From: UBA8337 sp965221415
GTDB lineage: Bacteria > Pseudomonadota > Alphaproteobacteria > RS24
Assembly (NCBI GenBank): GCA_965221415.1
Contig: OZ244887.1
Location: 124,001-188,000 of the forward strand
Direction of reading: 5' to 3'
Length of the DNA: 64,000 nt
Shown here: one piece after another, positions 17,839 to 26,298 of the stretch
Layout of the letters: every line of letters starts with the position of its first letter
Position numbering within the stretch: position 1 is the stretch's first letter
Notes under the pieces: model-generated
The model's database searches: none
The model's input: the letters and a program-made list of their open reading frames with translations, nothing else
What the model was told of the DNA's origin: nothing
Position numbers and translations under genes: made by a program

Positions 17839-18725
17839 TCGGTGTCCTTATTGTTGAGTTCGATGCGCGCGCGCCCCTTTTTCTCGCCCAATAAACGCGC
17901 CGCACCTGTGCGCATATTAATCAATAGGCGCGCCCCTGTCACGGTGCTGGCTTGCTCGCCTGTTTGCGTCACCTTAACGCTGCCTGATAATGTCATCTGC
18001 TCAGCGGCTAAATCATAAACCGCCCTGTCGGCCTCGGCGCGACGGCCATCATCAAACAGCACGATAACGCGGTCGCGCGCGGTCAGTTTTTGCGCCTCAT
18101 CTCTAAGCACCATATGCGCCGCTTGCATCTCAAGGGGTGCGCGCTCGCCAATATATAAACTGGCATTATCAAAAACATAAGCGCCGCTATTGGTGTCGGC
18201 TTCAAGGCGCGTGGCGTGCAGCCGACCCGTTGCGCCTGACATGGTAATTTCATGCGGCGCAAGCCATTTACCTTGCGCGATATTCATCTGTAATCGGTCG
18301 GTCGAAAATTGATTGCCACGACTATCTGTGCCACGCACCGCCCCGTGCAACTCAGCCGTCTGGCTGCCAGTCGTTATCGTGCCGCTATCGGCGCGCAAGT
18401 CCAACCCGTTATGGGTCGCAAGGGGGGCGATGTTCAGCGTCAGCTTTTCTAAGGCGATAGTGCCATCATCATGTTGGCCGCGCTGTGCGGATAATTGATA
18501 ATTTTGTCCATTGGGCAAGCGCCCCTCAAAAATCGGCTCTTCAATCATCAAGCCTGCGAGCAGCCCGTTGCGTGCGAAATTTTGCTGTATCTTATTGGCC
18601 ACGCCATCGCGCAAGGTTGGATTCGCCCCCACAATCAGCGCGAGCACACCCAAGGCGGCCAAGCCGAGCAGCAGCTTGCGAAGCAGCGCGACGCGATTAG
18701 AATAATGTTCAGGACGTTTGGCCAT
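17835..18725 (-). CDS. LptC protein with an LptA-like C-terminal segment (apparent fusion)
   Basis: This 296-residue protein has one N-terminal membrane anchor (about 17-34). Residues about 40-200 look like the periplasmic LptC domain (IEEPIFEGRLPNGQNYQL, then an LRADSGTI-type strand and GRLHATRLEAD). From about 203 to 285 it reads like the second half of LptA/OstA: LTARDRVIVLFDDGRRAEAD, AVYDLAAEQMTLSGSV, then TGARLLINMRTGAARL. In related genomes lptC and lptA are separate genes before lptB; here one gene occupies that slot and no separate lptA is present. I infer that LptC and part of the LptA jellyroll are joined. An alternative is an unusually long LptC with LptA elsewhere. Confidence 0.7.
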   Translation of the reverse strand: MAKRPEHYSNRVALLRKLLLGLAALGVLALIVGANPTLRDGVANKIQQNFARNGLLAGLMIEEPIFEGRLPNGQNYQLSAQRGQHDDGTIALEKLTLNIAPLATHNGLDLRADSGTITTGSQTAELHGAVRGTDSRGNQFSTDRLQMNIAQGKWLAPHEITMSGATGRLHATRLEADTNSGAYVFDNASLYIGERAPLEMQAAHMVLRDEAQKLTARDRVIVLFDDGRRAEADRAVYDLAAEQMTLSGSVKVTQTGEQASTVTGARLLINMRTGAARLLGEKKGRARIELNNKDTE

Positions 18726-18739
18726 ATGCCAAAATGCGC

Positions 18740-19369
18740 TTAATGGGAGAAAATATCAATATCTTCCCACCCCGCCAAATCCATCGCCGAGCGCACCAGC
18801 ACAAAATCGAAGCAGGCTTCTGCCATTGGGCGGCGGCCTTCGCGGTCGAGCATGACCTCGAGCTTGTCTTTCAGCGCATGCAAATGCAGCACATCTGACG
18901 CGGCATAGGTCAGCTGCGCGTCTGACAAATCGGGCGCGCCCCAATCGGAACTCTGCTGCGCTTTCGATAAGTCGACTTGCAATAATTCGCGGCACAAATC
19001 TTTCAGCCCGTGGCGGTCGGTATATGTGCGCGTCAGCTTAGAAGCAATCTTGGTACACCACAGCGGTGCCGCATGAACATTGAGATATTGCGCAATCACC
19101 GCAAGGTCAAAGCGCGCATAGTGGAAAATCTTGACCAGTTCGCGGTCGCCCAAAACCGCCTTGAGATGCGGTGCGGCATAGGGGTCTTGGGTTTTATCGC
19201 TTTCGGGTTCGAACTGCACAATATGCACATCGCCACCGCCATCGCTTAATTGCACCAAGCACAGACGGTCGCGCGAGGGCTTCAGCCCCAATGTTTCCGT
19301 ATCAACGGCAATCGAGCCAGTAAAGCTCACATCTTTGGGCAAATCATTTTTGTGCAGATGAATGGGCAT
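18740..19369 (-). CDS. rnd: Ribonuclease D (short alphaproteobacterial form)
   Basis: A 209-residue DEDD-type 3'-5' exonuclease domain. AVDTETLGL (D23, E25) is motif Exo I, the HYARFDLAVI segment holds Exo II, and LTYAASDVLHLHAL holds the Exo III aspartate with its tyrosine. The HRDC domains of enterobacterial RNase D are absent, as is usual in alphaproteobacteria. It is adjacent to lptC in the expected order and about 50 nt downstream of the zinc permease. Confidence 0.9.
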   Translation of the reverse strand: MPIHLHKNDLPKDVSFTGSIAVDTETLGLKPSRDRLCLVQLSDGGGDVHIVQFEPESDKTQDPYAAPHLKAVLGDRELVKIFHYARFDLAVIAQYLNVHAAPLWCTKIASKLTRTYTDRHGLKDLCRELLQVDLSKAQQSSDWGAPDLSDAQLTYAASDVLHLHALKDKLEVMLDREGRRPMAEACFDFVLVRSAMDLAGWEDIDIFSH

Positions 19370-19420
19370 GAAGCATCCTGTGTTTTGTTATATGTGTCAT
19401 AGACTCTACAGCCCAAAAAC

Positions 19421-20170
19421 TCAAGTTTTTTGCCGTATGCCGAGTGCGAAGCAGATGGCGGTCACAACATAGCTCACCACAATCACTGGGCCTGCGGGCG
19501 CATCTAGCCCCAAGGCTGCGATAATCCCTGCGGTGACGGCGACGATGCCGCAGCCCCACGCGGCCTTGTGCGGATGCGTTGATTTCACCGCTGCCAAAGC
19601 GGGCAGAATGAGGCTTGCAAAAACCACATAAACCCCCACCAGTTGCACGGATGAGGTGATGGCTAAGGCAAACAGCAGATAAAAGCTGATGCCCATCCGC
19701 AAGGATGGTTTGTAAACCCAAGCGGCGATAATCAGCGCATAGATGGGCGCGTGCGTTGCGACATCTGCCCATGTGACGAACAACATCTGCCCCGATAAGA
19801 GATGCTGGATTTCTTCGCCCCCATGCGGGGCATCGGCCAGCAATAAAATCGACAGCGAGGCGGCCAGCACGAAGCTGACACCGATAATGGCTTCTTGTTG
19901 CTGCGGCAGCGCGGTTTCTATTTTGCGGAAGAACAATCCCGCCAACACGGCCGCCGAAAGCGCTGTGCCTTGCGTGACCCAAACGGATGGCGCACCGAAC
20001 AATGTTTGCGCCGCGACCAATCCAAGGCCAGCAATCTGGGCGACCGCCAAATCAATAAAGATGATGCCGCGTCGTAGCACCTCTATGCCAAGCGGTGCGT
20101 GGGTCAAAGCAATCATGAGGCCAACAGCAAGGGCTGGCCCCACAATGCTTATCATCTCACTACTGAACAT
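19421..20170 (-). CDS. znuB: Zinc/manganese-type ABC transporter permease
   Basis: A 249-residue inner-membrane protein with about seven to eight hydrophobic segments and the ABC-3 (ZnuB/MntB) family pattern, including LGIEVLRRGIIFIDLAVAQ and, near the C-terminus, a PALAAVKSTHPHKA loop. It overlaps the end of the substrate-binding protein gene by 11 nt, so the pair is co-translated. Zinc rather than manganese is inferred from the His-rich partners upstream. No ATP-binding subunit gene is present in the window. Confidence 0.85.
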   Translation of the reverse strand: MFSSEMISIVGPALAVGLMIALTHAPLGIEVLRRGIIFIDLAVAQIAGLGLVAAQTLFGAPSVWVTQGTALSAAVLAGLFFRKIETALPQQQEAIIGVSFVLAASLSILLLADAPHGGEEIQHLLSGQMLFVTWADVATHAPIYALIIAAWVYKPSLRMGISFYLLFALAITSSVQLVGVYVVFASLILPALAAVKSTHPHKAAWGCGIVAVTAGIIAALGLDAPAGPVIVVSYVVTAICFALGIRQKT

Positions 20171-21074
20171 TTATGGCTCTTTTTAACAGAGTAACGGAAC
20201 GGTCAAACAACGCAAAAAGATCGCCACTCTCCGCATCACCGCCAATCGTATAAGGCAGTATAATCGCGGGCGTGTTGGTTTTTTCCGACACCCATGTGCT
20301 CGCATCATCTGCCTCATACGGCGTGCGCACAATCACGCTTGCCGGCTTGGCTTTGAGCTGCTGCAGCAACCCTTCCAGATGCGATGTGGTTGGCGGCAGA
20401 CCCGGCCTCGGCTCTAATGAGGCAACCTGCTCCATCTCCAACCAATCCAACAAATAGCTAAAGCTACGGTGATGAACAACCACTGGCTTGCCTTTCAAGC
20501 GCGCAGCGTCGCGCTCCCATTTACCTATGGCGCGTTGCCAACGCGTCGTAAAGCTCGCGAGCCGTTGGCGATAAAACGCCGCATTGGGTGCATCCACAAG
20601 GCCAAGCCGTGCGGTCAACTCATTTGCCACCAACGCGATATTATGCGGGTTGAGATGCACATGCGGATTGCCTTCCGGATGCACATCGCCCATGCTGCGG
20701 TCAACAGCTATCGGCTTTTCCAATACTGGCACGATTTGCGCCGCCATCAGATGACCCGCTGTGCCAGCTTGCACATCCGCACGCGCCCTTTGTAGCAATA
20801 GTGGCAACCAGCCTATCTCTAGGCTTGCACCAGTGCAAAGCACAAGGTCAGCCCTGCGCGCCTTGGCAATCAGGCTCGGACGCGCACGGATATAATGTGG
20901 GTCTTGTTTGGCATGCGTGGCAGAAAAGGCCTTCACCTTATCGCCGCCAATTTCTTCTGCTAACGCCGCCCATTCAGGCTCACAGGCGAAAATCCTAACT
21001 TCCGCCCGCGCCGTTGTGAATGGGGCTGCACAAAGCAGCCCCACCACGCATAAACCAAAGAATCGTTTCATCAA
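20160..21074 (-). CDS. znuA: Zinc ABC transporter substrate-binding protein
   Basis: A periplasmic ZnuA/TroA-like metal-binding protein of 304 residues with a signal peptide (cleavage likely after ARA, about residue 24). Metal-ligand histidines are recognisable in QDPHYIRARPS, in NPHVHLNPHNI, and in VVHHRSFSYLLDW. A late acidic residue near GGDAESGDL may be the fourth ligand. The long Asp/His charged loop of enterobacterial ZnuA is absent. It lies between the His-rich porin and the permease. Confidence 0.88.
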   Translation of the reverse strand: MMKRFFGLCVVGLLCAAPFTTARAEVRIFACEPEWAALAEEIGGDKVKAFSATHAKQDPHYIRARPSLIAKARRADLVLCTGASLEIGWLPLLLQRARADVQAGTAGHLMAAQIVPVLEKPIAVDRSMGDVHPEGNPHVHLNPHNIALVANELTARLGLVDAPNAAFYRQRLASFTTRWQRAIGKWERDAARLKGKPVVVHHRSFSYLLDWLEMEQVASLEPRPGLPPTTSHLEGLLQQLKAKPASVIVRTPYEADDASTWVSEKTNTPAIILPYTIGGDAESGDLFALFDRSVTLLKRAINVQ

Positions 21075-21080
21075 CGTCCC

Positions 21081-22439
21081 CTAGTATTTATGTGCGCCAT
21101 GCGCACCTATGCTCATGATATATTGCAGCATCAACTGGTCATCATTTTGCCCAGCTGTCAGTTCTTCATGATTATATTGCAAGCGGACGCGGCTGAACTC
21201 GCTATTCGTCCAATCCAACATCGCACTATAAGCTTCTGGGTCATGGCCTTCCGAATCCAACTCAGTGCCAACCAAACCAGTAGGAGCATCAATTGGACTC
21301 AACTGGCTATAGCGCGCACCGATACGCCATTGTGGGTCGAACTTATAGACCGCTTGGGCATACCAGCCATCAGAGGAATCATCGACGTCGTCTGCATGAT
21401 TCCCGATTTCATATTCACCATCTTGGTCGTTTGTGAAATACTCAGCTTGCAGGATGAGTTCTTCGCTAGATGGATTGCCTGTGGGTGCCAGTGTATAACG
21501 CACATCAAAAGCGACAATGTCGGTATCGCCGTAAAAGCCCGCGTCTTCATGGCTATGAGGCGCTGGGACTACGTTGCCTTGAGCGTCATGGGTATGGCCA
21601 TCGCCGCCACCTCCATGACCATGGTCACCTTCTGTGCTGCTACCAGACAGCATATAGCCGCCGACACGCCAGCTTTGGTTGGCATCAATATCGCCACCAA
21701 TACGGGCAAAGGCCGACCATCCATCATTGCCTGCGCCGCTGCCGCCGCCGAATGGCGTGTCATTGCCACGGAAGAGGCCGCCGCCAATTTCTGCGTATAC
21801 ATCAGTCGGCAGGGTGTAGGTTAGTTCTGCGCCATCATCATTGAAGCCGCCATTTAAGAAGACACGATATGGCAAAGGACGGTCTGCGAAATCATCAGCA
21901 TGGCTGTGATGCTCGTTCAAATAGCCCAGTGTCCAGAAGGCACGACCCACTTTTAGACCCACACCATCTGGCAAGCCAGCACCAGGAAGCGTTTGAATAA
22001 ACACTTCTTCCAGTTCGACTTCTGTTGACCCATCGTGTTCGGCAAGGGCAAATGTGGTGCTGCCGTAGAACTTATCATCCACATTGGCAGAGAAGTTCAA
22101 TTCAGTATGGTCAACGCCAAAGCCTTCGCTCGGGCGTTCGCTTTCCTCGCCAAAGAGAAAGCCTGCAATATCTCCGTCATCGGCAGAGAACTGATTATAC
22201 TGCCCATTGAGAACCATACCGATGGAAGGATTAAAGCCATTATCCTTCACAACGCGGTGGGTTGTGGCAGGGACGTGCGCTTTAGGCGCAATCGAGCCTG
22301 ACGCGCCGCTTCCCAATCTTGCTTCAAGGTCAGCAATACGCTTTTCAAGAGCTTGGACGTTTCGGTCTGCCGCTAACACAGATGTACTGGTCAGCAACGC
22401 GATAAATGCAGCCGTGGCTGCGAGTTTTGTTTTTAACAT
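21081..22439 (-). CDS. Outer-membrane porin-like protein with a His-rich loop
   Basis: A 452-residue exported beta-barrel protein. After a signal peptide ending VLA there is a short coiled coil (VQALEKRIADLEARL), as in phosphate-selective-type porins, and then alternating strands rich in aromatic residues and Asp/Gly loops. A loop around residues 265-300 is packed with histidines (GDHGHGGGGDGHTHD, then PHSHED). The start is ATG 22437-22439 because AGGAG lies 7 nt upstream; upstream residues in the same frame are leader sequence. Position directly before znuA suggests an outer-membrane step in zinc uptake. That role is inferred from context and histidines. Confidence 0.75.
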   Translation of the reverse strand: MLKTKLAATAAFIALLTSTSVLAADRNVQALEKRIADLEARLGSGASGSIAPKAHVPATTHRVVKDNGFNPSIGMVLNGQYNQFSADDGDIAGFLFGEESERPSEGFGVDHTELNFSANVDDKFYGSTTFALAEHDGSTEVELEEVFIQTLPGAGLPDGVGLKVGRAFWTLGYLNEHHSHADDFADRPLPYRVFLNGGFNDDGAELTYTLPTDVYAEIGGGLFRGNDTPFGGGSGAGNDGWSAFARIGGDIDANQSWRVGGYMLSGSSTEGDHGHGGGGDGHTHDAQGNVVPAPHSHEDAGFYGDTDIVAFDVRYTLAPTGNPSSEELILQAEYFTNDQDGEYEIGNHADDVDDSSDGWYAQAVYKFDPQWRIGARYSQLSPIDAPTGLVGTELDSEGHDPEAYSAMLDWTNSEFSRVRLQYNHEELTAGQNDDQLMLQYIMSIGAHGAHKY

Positions 22440-22497
22440 AACATATCTCCTAATATGTGTGCGCCCTGCCAATCCGCAGGACGGTTTTATAAATTGA

Positions 22498-22797
22498 TTA
22501 AACTGTGAGATTTAAGAGAGATGCGGGCGGCGCACGCGGAGAGGCAATACGGTAGTTTTCGAAGTGATTAAATAAAGGGCGCGGCAGCGCAAGGGTGAAA
22601 ATATCATAGGCGTGCCCGTGAAAGTCAATAATCGCGGCGGGCGCGCTATATTTTACCTGTTCGCCGTGCAGATAAATCTCGCAGATATGCCCATCATGCG
22701 TGTGCTCATTAACGCCGTAATGTGCCATGTGCAGAAACGCAAGCGCCTGCACAGCGATAAAGCTAACAATCAGAAAGAAGCTTGATTTTTTGTTCAT
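22498..22797 (-). CDS. Small exported His-rich protein (DUF2946-like)
   Basis: A 99-residue protein with an N-terminal hydrophobic segment (about 6-24) that could be a signal peptide or anchor. It is followed by a metal-ligand-like EHTHDGHICEIYLHGEQ and a C-terminus ending in RAPPASL, resembling DUF2946-type proteins found next to metal-uptake genes. It is the first gene of the minus-strand zinc cluster. It could be a periplasmic zinc chaperone or sensor, but no function is established here. Confidence 0.6.
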   Translation of the reverse strand: MNKKSSFFLIVSFIAVQALAFLHMAHYGVNEHTHDGHICEIYLHGEQVKYSAPAAIIDFHGHAYDIFTLALPRPLFNHFENYRIASPRAPPASLLNLTV

Positions 22798-22816
22798 TTT
22801 TACCCGCTAAATTTCA

Positions 22817-22848
22817 TGCCACCATAAATTGGTATCAAAAGCTGTCAA
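22817..22848 (-). promoter_or_regulatory. Promoter and operator-like palindrome of the zinc cluster
   Basis: On the minus strand TTGACA (22848-22843), 16 nt and TATGGT (22826-22821) form a sigma70-like promoter about 20 nt before the first gene. An imperfect 21-bp palindrome with arms TGnnACCA and TGGTnnCA (22817-22837) covers the -10 region, a position that suits repression by a Fur/Zur-type regulator. It does not match the alphaproteobacterial Zur box I know, so the regulator is not identified. Confidence 0.4.
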
Positions 22849-22886
22849 GTGTCGTCCTGAAAGTGCGATAGCATAAAGAGCGTGAA

Positions 22887-22915
22887 TTGACATTGCCCGT
22901 GCCACTTCATATTCT
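22887..22915 (+). promoter_or_regulatory. Sigma70-type promoter of the sulfatase gene
   Basis: TTGACA, 17 nt and TATTCT lie about 30 nt before the sulfatase ATG and are divergent from the zinc-cluster promoter. Confidence 0.6.
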
Positions 22916-22946
22916 CAAGCCCTCATTACAGGGGGGATTATAAAAT

Positions 22947-24602
22947 ATGAGCAAGCGGGCAAAAATCATCGGCGCCATTGCCTTGGTGTTGGTCGGGGCG
23001 GTGGCACTGTATACCCATCGGGCGAACCTTATTGTTTCAGCTGTCGGCTTTGCGTTTCGCATGACCTATCCCGTCGGCCCGAACCAGCCCGTGACGTGGG
23101 AGAACGGGGAGCAAACTGGCGAGCAAAGCGGCGAGAAGCCCCCCAACATCATTGTCATATTAACCGATGATATGGGCTTTAACGATGTCAGTTTTCACGG
23201 CGGCGGTCTGATTAAAACGCCGCATATCGACCGACTGGCCAAGCAGGGCGTGCGCTTTTCGAACGGCTATGCGGGCAGTGCCGTATGTGCGCCGTCGCGC
23301 GCCATGCTGCTGACGGGGCGCTATGCCACGCGCTTTGGCTTTGAGTACACGCCCGCGCCAGACGCTTTCGGCCCGATTTTACAGCAATTATCAAAAGACG
23401 ACCCAATGCCCCGCAAGTTCAATTTTGTGGAAACGCATGAGGCTCATACAGGCCACGCGCTACCGTTTGAATCGCGCGGGCTGCCGCCCGAAGAAATTAC
23501 CTTGCCCGAGGAGTTGAAACGCGCCAGCTATCACACTTTGCATATTGGCAAATGGCATTTGGGGCGCGATGCAAAACTACGCCCTAGCGCGCAAGGCTTT
23601 GACGAAAGCCTGCTGATGGAAAGCGGGCTTTATCTGCCCATCGATTCGCCCGATGTGGTGAATGCGCGCAATGAATTTGCCGTGATGGATAAGGTGCAGT
23701 GGGAAGTGCTGACCTATGCTGCAAGCTTCAATGATGGCGCACGCTTCGAGCCAGACGGCTATCTGACCGATTATTATACCGATGAGGCGGTAAAAGCCAT
23801 CGCTGCCAATAAGAACAGGCCGTTCTTTTTATACTTGGCGCATTGGGGCATCCACACGCCTTTGCAAACCACAAAGGCTGACTTCGAGGCGGTCGGCGAT
23901 GACTTTCCCAATCATCGCACGCGGGTTTATGCGGGCATGATACGCGCCGTCGACCGAAGCGTCGGCAAGGTGATGCAGGCGCTGAAAGACAACGGCATTG
24001 ACGACAATACGCTGGTTATTTTCACCAGCGATAATGGCGGGGCAAATTATATCGGCATGCCCGATATCAACAAACCTTATCGCGGCTGGAAGCTAAGCTT
24101 TTTTGAAGGCGGCACGCATGTGCCGTTTGTCATGCGCTGGCCGCGCAAGCTGACATCGGGTACTTATCCGCACCCGATTTCGCATCTCGATATTATGCCA
24201 ACGGCATTGGGGGCGGCTTCTCTGGAGCCACAAGCTGACGTGATTGACGGGGTCAATTTACTGCCCTATCTGACAGGCACAAAGCGCGGCGTGCCGCACG
24301 ACACACTGGTTTGGCGCGAAGGCCATTATCAGGCGATTATGTCGGGGGGTTGGAAAATGCAAACAAGCGCGCATCCGAAAAAAATCCGCCTGTTCAATTT
24401 GACCGACGACCCGTTCGAGCAAAACGAATTAAGCACCACTCAGCCGAAAAAAGTCGCCGCGCTGACGAAATTATTGGCCGCACATAACAGCCAACAAGCC
24501 GACCCGATGTGGCCGTCCAATGTCGAAATCCCTATCTGGGTTGACAAATCTTTGGCCGCCGAACCGACGCTCGAAGACGACTATATTTACTGGCCTAACT
24601 AG
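22947..24602 (+). CDS. Arylsulfatase-family sulfatase, membrane-anchored or exported
   Basis: A 551-residue type I sulfatase. The N-terminal hydrophobic segment (about 8-22) is a signal or anchor. The metal-binding pair is in ILTDDMG (D74, D75). The catalytic cysteine C114 lies in the CxPSR motif (CAPSRAMLLTGR), which must be oxidised to formylglycine, so a maturation enzyme is needed elsewhere in the genome. The second metal site TSDNGG and the HIGKWHLG segment are also present. Substrate cannot be told from sequence; marine sulfated polysaccharides are a guess. It is followed closely by a small anchored protein of unknown role. Confidence 0.9.
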   Translation: MSKRAKIIGAIALVLVGAVALYTHRANLIVSAVGFAFRMTYPVGPNQPVTWENGEQTGEQSGEKPPNIIVILTDDMGFNDVSFHGGGLIKTPHIDRLAKQGVRFSNGYAGSAVCAPSRAMLLTGRYATRFGFEYTPAPDAFGPILQQLSKDDPMPRKFNFVETHEAHTGHALPFESRGLPPEEITLPEELKRASYHTLHIGKWHLGRDAKLRPSAQGFDESLLMESGLYLPIDSPDVVNARNEFAVMDKVQWEVLTYAASFNDGARFEPDGYLTDYYTDEAVKAIAANKNRPFFLYLAHWGIHTPLQTTKADFEAVGDDFPNHRTRVYAGMIRAVDRSVGKVMQALKDNGIDDNTLVIFTSDNGGANYIGMPDINKPYRGWKLSFFEGGTHVPFVMRWPRKLTSGTYPHPISHLDIMPTALGAASLEPQADVIDGVNLLPYLTGTKRGVPHDTLVWREGHYQAIMSGGWKMQTSAHPKKIRLFNLTDDPFEQNELSTTQPKKVAALTKLLAAHNSQQADPMWPSNVEIPIWVDKSLAAEPTLEDDYIYWPN

Positions 24603-24616
24603 CAAAGGTGGCAAAC

Positions 24617-25306
24617 ATGATAAAGCGACTCCTTATCGGCATTGCCATTATCTTGCCCGTGGCTTTCATCGGGGTGTTTTGGTTGGCGTTTTTTTCTGCG
24701 CGCCCGCCGCTCACCACCGAGCCGTCGACATTGGCGGGCGATGGTAGCGCGCTTGATTATTGCCGACTGCCGAAACTGGATGGCTCTGGCAAGCTGGCGC
24801 GCGATATTCCTAAAGGCAATACGCCGGGGTGTGCCTATACGCATTTTCCCCTGCCGATATTGGCGCAATGCACCGAGCCGTTGGTTGATGGCGCAGACGA
24901 TATTCGCGGTCTCTGGATAGGTGTCGAAGGGGGTCGTGTCGGCCATGTCGAGCGCGTCGAACAATGCGGCAATCGCACGGTCATCACGGCAGCGGGCATC
25001 ATCCATGATTACGGCCCCAACAGCACGGCGGGTCTCAATACCGATGATACGGAGGGCGCGGTGGTTTTCACCATTGGCGATAAGCCCTATTGCCCGCGCA
25101 CATCGGCGTCGATGATTTGGCGGGACAAAACGCTCAACTTCCATGTTTTCGGATGGGGGCCTTTAGTGGTGCGCCGCTATATGGATGGCGAGCAATTGGT
25201 TTGGGAATATGCCGATGGCAGCACCACGCGCATGGACAGATTGTGTCAGCTACCCGCCGCGCATAAAACCCCGCGCCCCCGAGGCCTTCGCATTAGCCTG
25301 TTTTAA
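24617..25306 (+). CDS. Uncharacterised membrane-anchored protein
   Basis: I do not recognise this 229-residue protein. It has a single N-terminal hydrophobic segment (about 5-25) and a presumably periplasmic domain with several cysteines (in DYCRLP, PGCAYTHFP, AQCTEPL, EQCGN, KPYCPR, RLCQLP), suggesting disulfides. The start is ATG 24617, with AAGGTGG at good spacing; a GTG 9 nt earlier is possible. It begins 14 nt after the sulfatase stop, so the two are probably co-transcribed and may share a substrate. It is convergent with ubiA. Confidence 0.6.
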   Translation: MIKRLLIGIAIILPVAFIGVFWLAFFSARPPLTTEPSTLAGDGSALDYCRLPKLDGSGKLARDIPKGNTPGCAYTHFPLPILAQCTEPLVDGADDIRGLWIGVEGGRVGHVERVEQCGNRTVITAAGIIHDYGPNSTAGLNTDDTEGAVVFTIGDKPYCPRTSASMIWRDKTLNFHVFGWGPLVVRRYMDGEQLVWEYADGSTTRMDRLCQLPAAHKTPRPRGLRISLF

Positions 25307-25311
25307 TCACC

Positions 25312-26196
25312 CTAAAGCCCCGCGCTGATAATAATGCCGATAAAGATAATCCAGCCAAATGTGCCGTTTGAGCGAAACTTGCTCATGCAGTCGTCTCTAT
25401 CGTCCAGATTGACGGTGAGGATTTGCCATAATAAGTGGCCAAGTGCCACAGCAATACCAAGATAATAAATCCACCCTTGCGCGTGAAAAAACCCAACCGC
25501 AAGCAGCAATCCGCTCATCACCAGATAGGCCGATATGACATTTATCTTGGTGTGCTTCCCAAAAGTAAGTGCCGCAGATTTAACCCCAATCTTTATGTCG
25601 TCGTCCTTATCTTGATGTGCATAGATAGTGTCGTAGCCAAGCGTCCAAAAGAAACACGCCGCATATAACAACCAAGCTGATGCCGCCACCTCACCCGTCG
25701 CCGCACTCCACCCCATCAGCGCGCCCGCATTGATCGTCGCGCCAAGAAAAAGCTGCGGGATGTTGATAAACCGCTTCATCAGCGGATAGACAATCACCAT
25801 AACGCCAAAGCCAAGCCCGAGCGCAATCGTCAGCTGATTGAGCGTGAGCAAAATACCCAGCCCGATGGCAAATAACAGCCCGAGTAAAATCACGGCTTGT
25901 TTTACATTCAAGACACCGCTGGCAAGGGGACGGGTTTTCGTGCGCTCGACATGCGGGTCGATATCACGGTCCCAGATATCATTGACAACGCATCCCGCAC
26001 TGCGCATCACGACAGCGCCTATCAGAAACAGCAAAAGCAGGCCGAGCATGTCGCCCATCGTATCGGTGGCCAGCGCGATGCTCCACCAACAAGGCCAGAG
26101 CAACAGCCAGATTCCCGTGCGCTGATGCAAGCGCATGAGTTTTAGGTAAGGCAGCAGAGAAAAATGCCGACGTTTCGGAGATGTGGCTTGCGCCAT
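25312..26196 (-). CDS. ubiA: 4-hydroxybenzoate polyprenyltransferase
   Basis: UbiA attaches the polyprenyl tail to 4-hydroxybenzoate in ubiquinone synthesis. The 294-residue protein has about eight hydrophobic helices and the first Asp-rich motif NDIWDRDID (residues 72-80). The second Asp cluster, DKDDDIKIG, lies in the cytoplasmic loop after YDTIYAHQ. Length and motifs are standard. It is divergent from the esterase gene. Confidence 0.93.
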   Translation of the reverse strand: MAQATSPKRRHFSLLPYLKLMRLHQRTGIWLLLWPCWWSIALATDTMGDMLGLLLLFLIGAVVMRSAGCVVNDIWDRDIDPHVERTKTRPLASGVLNVKQAVILLGLLFAIGLGILLTLNQLTIALGLGFGVMVIVYPLMKRFINIPQLFLGATINAGALMGWSAATGEVAASAWLLYAACFFWTLGYDTIYAHQDKDDDIKIGVKSAALTFGKHTKINVISAYLVMSGLLLAVGFFHAQGWIYYLGIAVALGHLLWQILTVNLDDRDDCMSKFRSNGTFGWIIFIGIIISAGL

Positions 26197-26298
26197 AATG
26201 TTGCTTCCTCGATGCTGTGTGCAAAATACTTACCATAAATAGGCTATTGAATCTATTTCACAGATTTTTTAACCTATTTGAAGTTTTGGGAGATAGAT

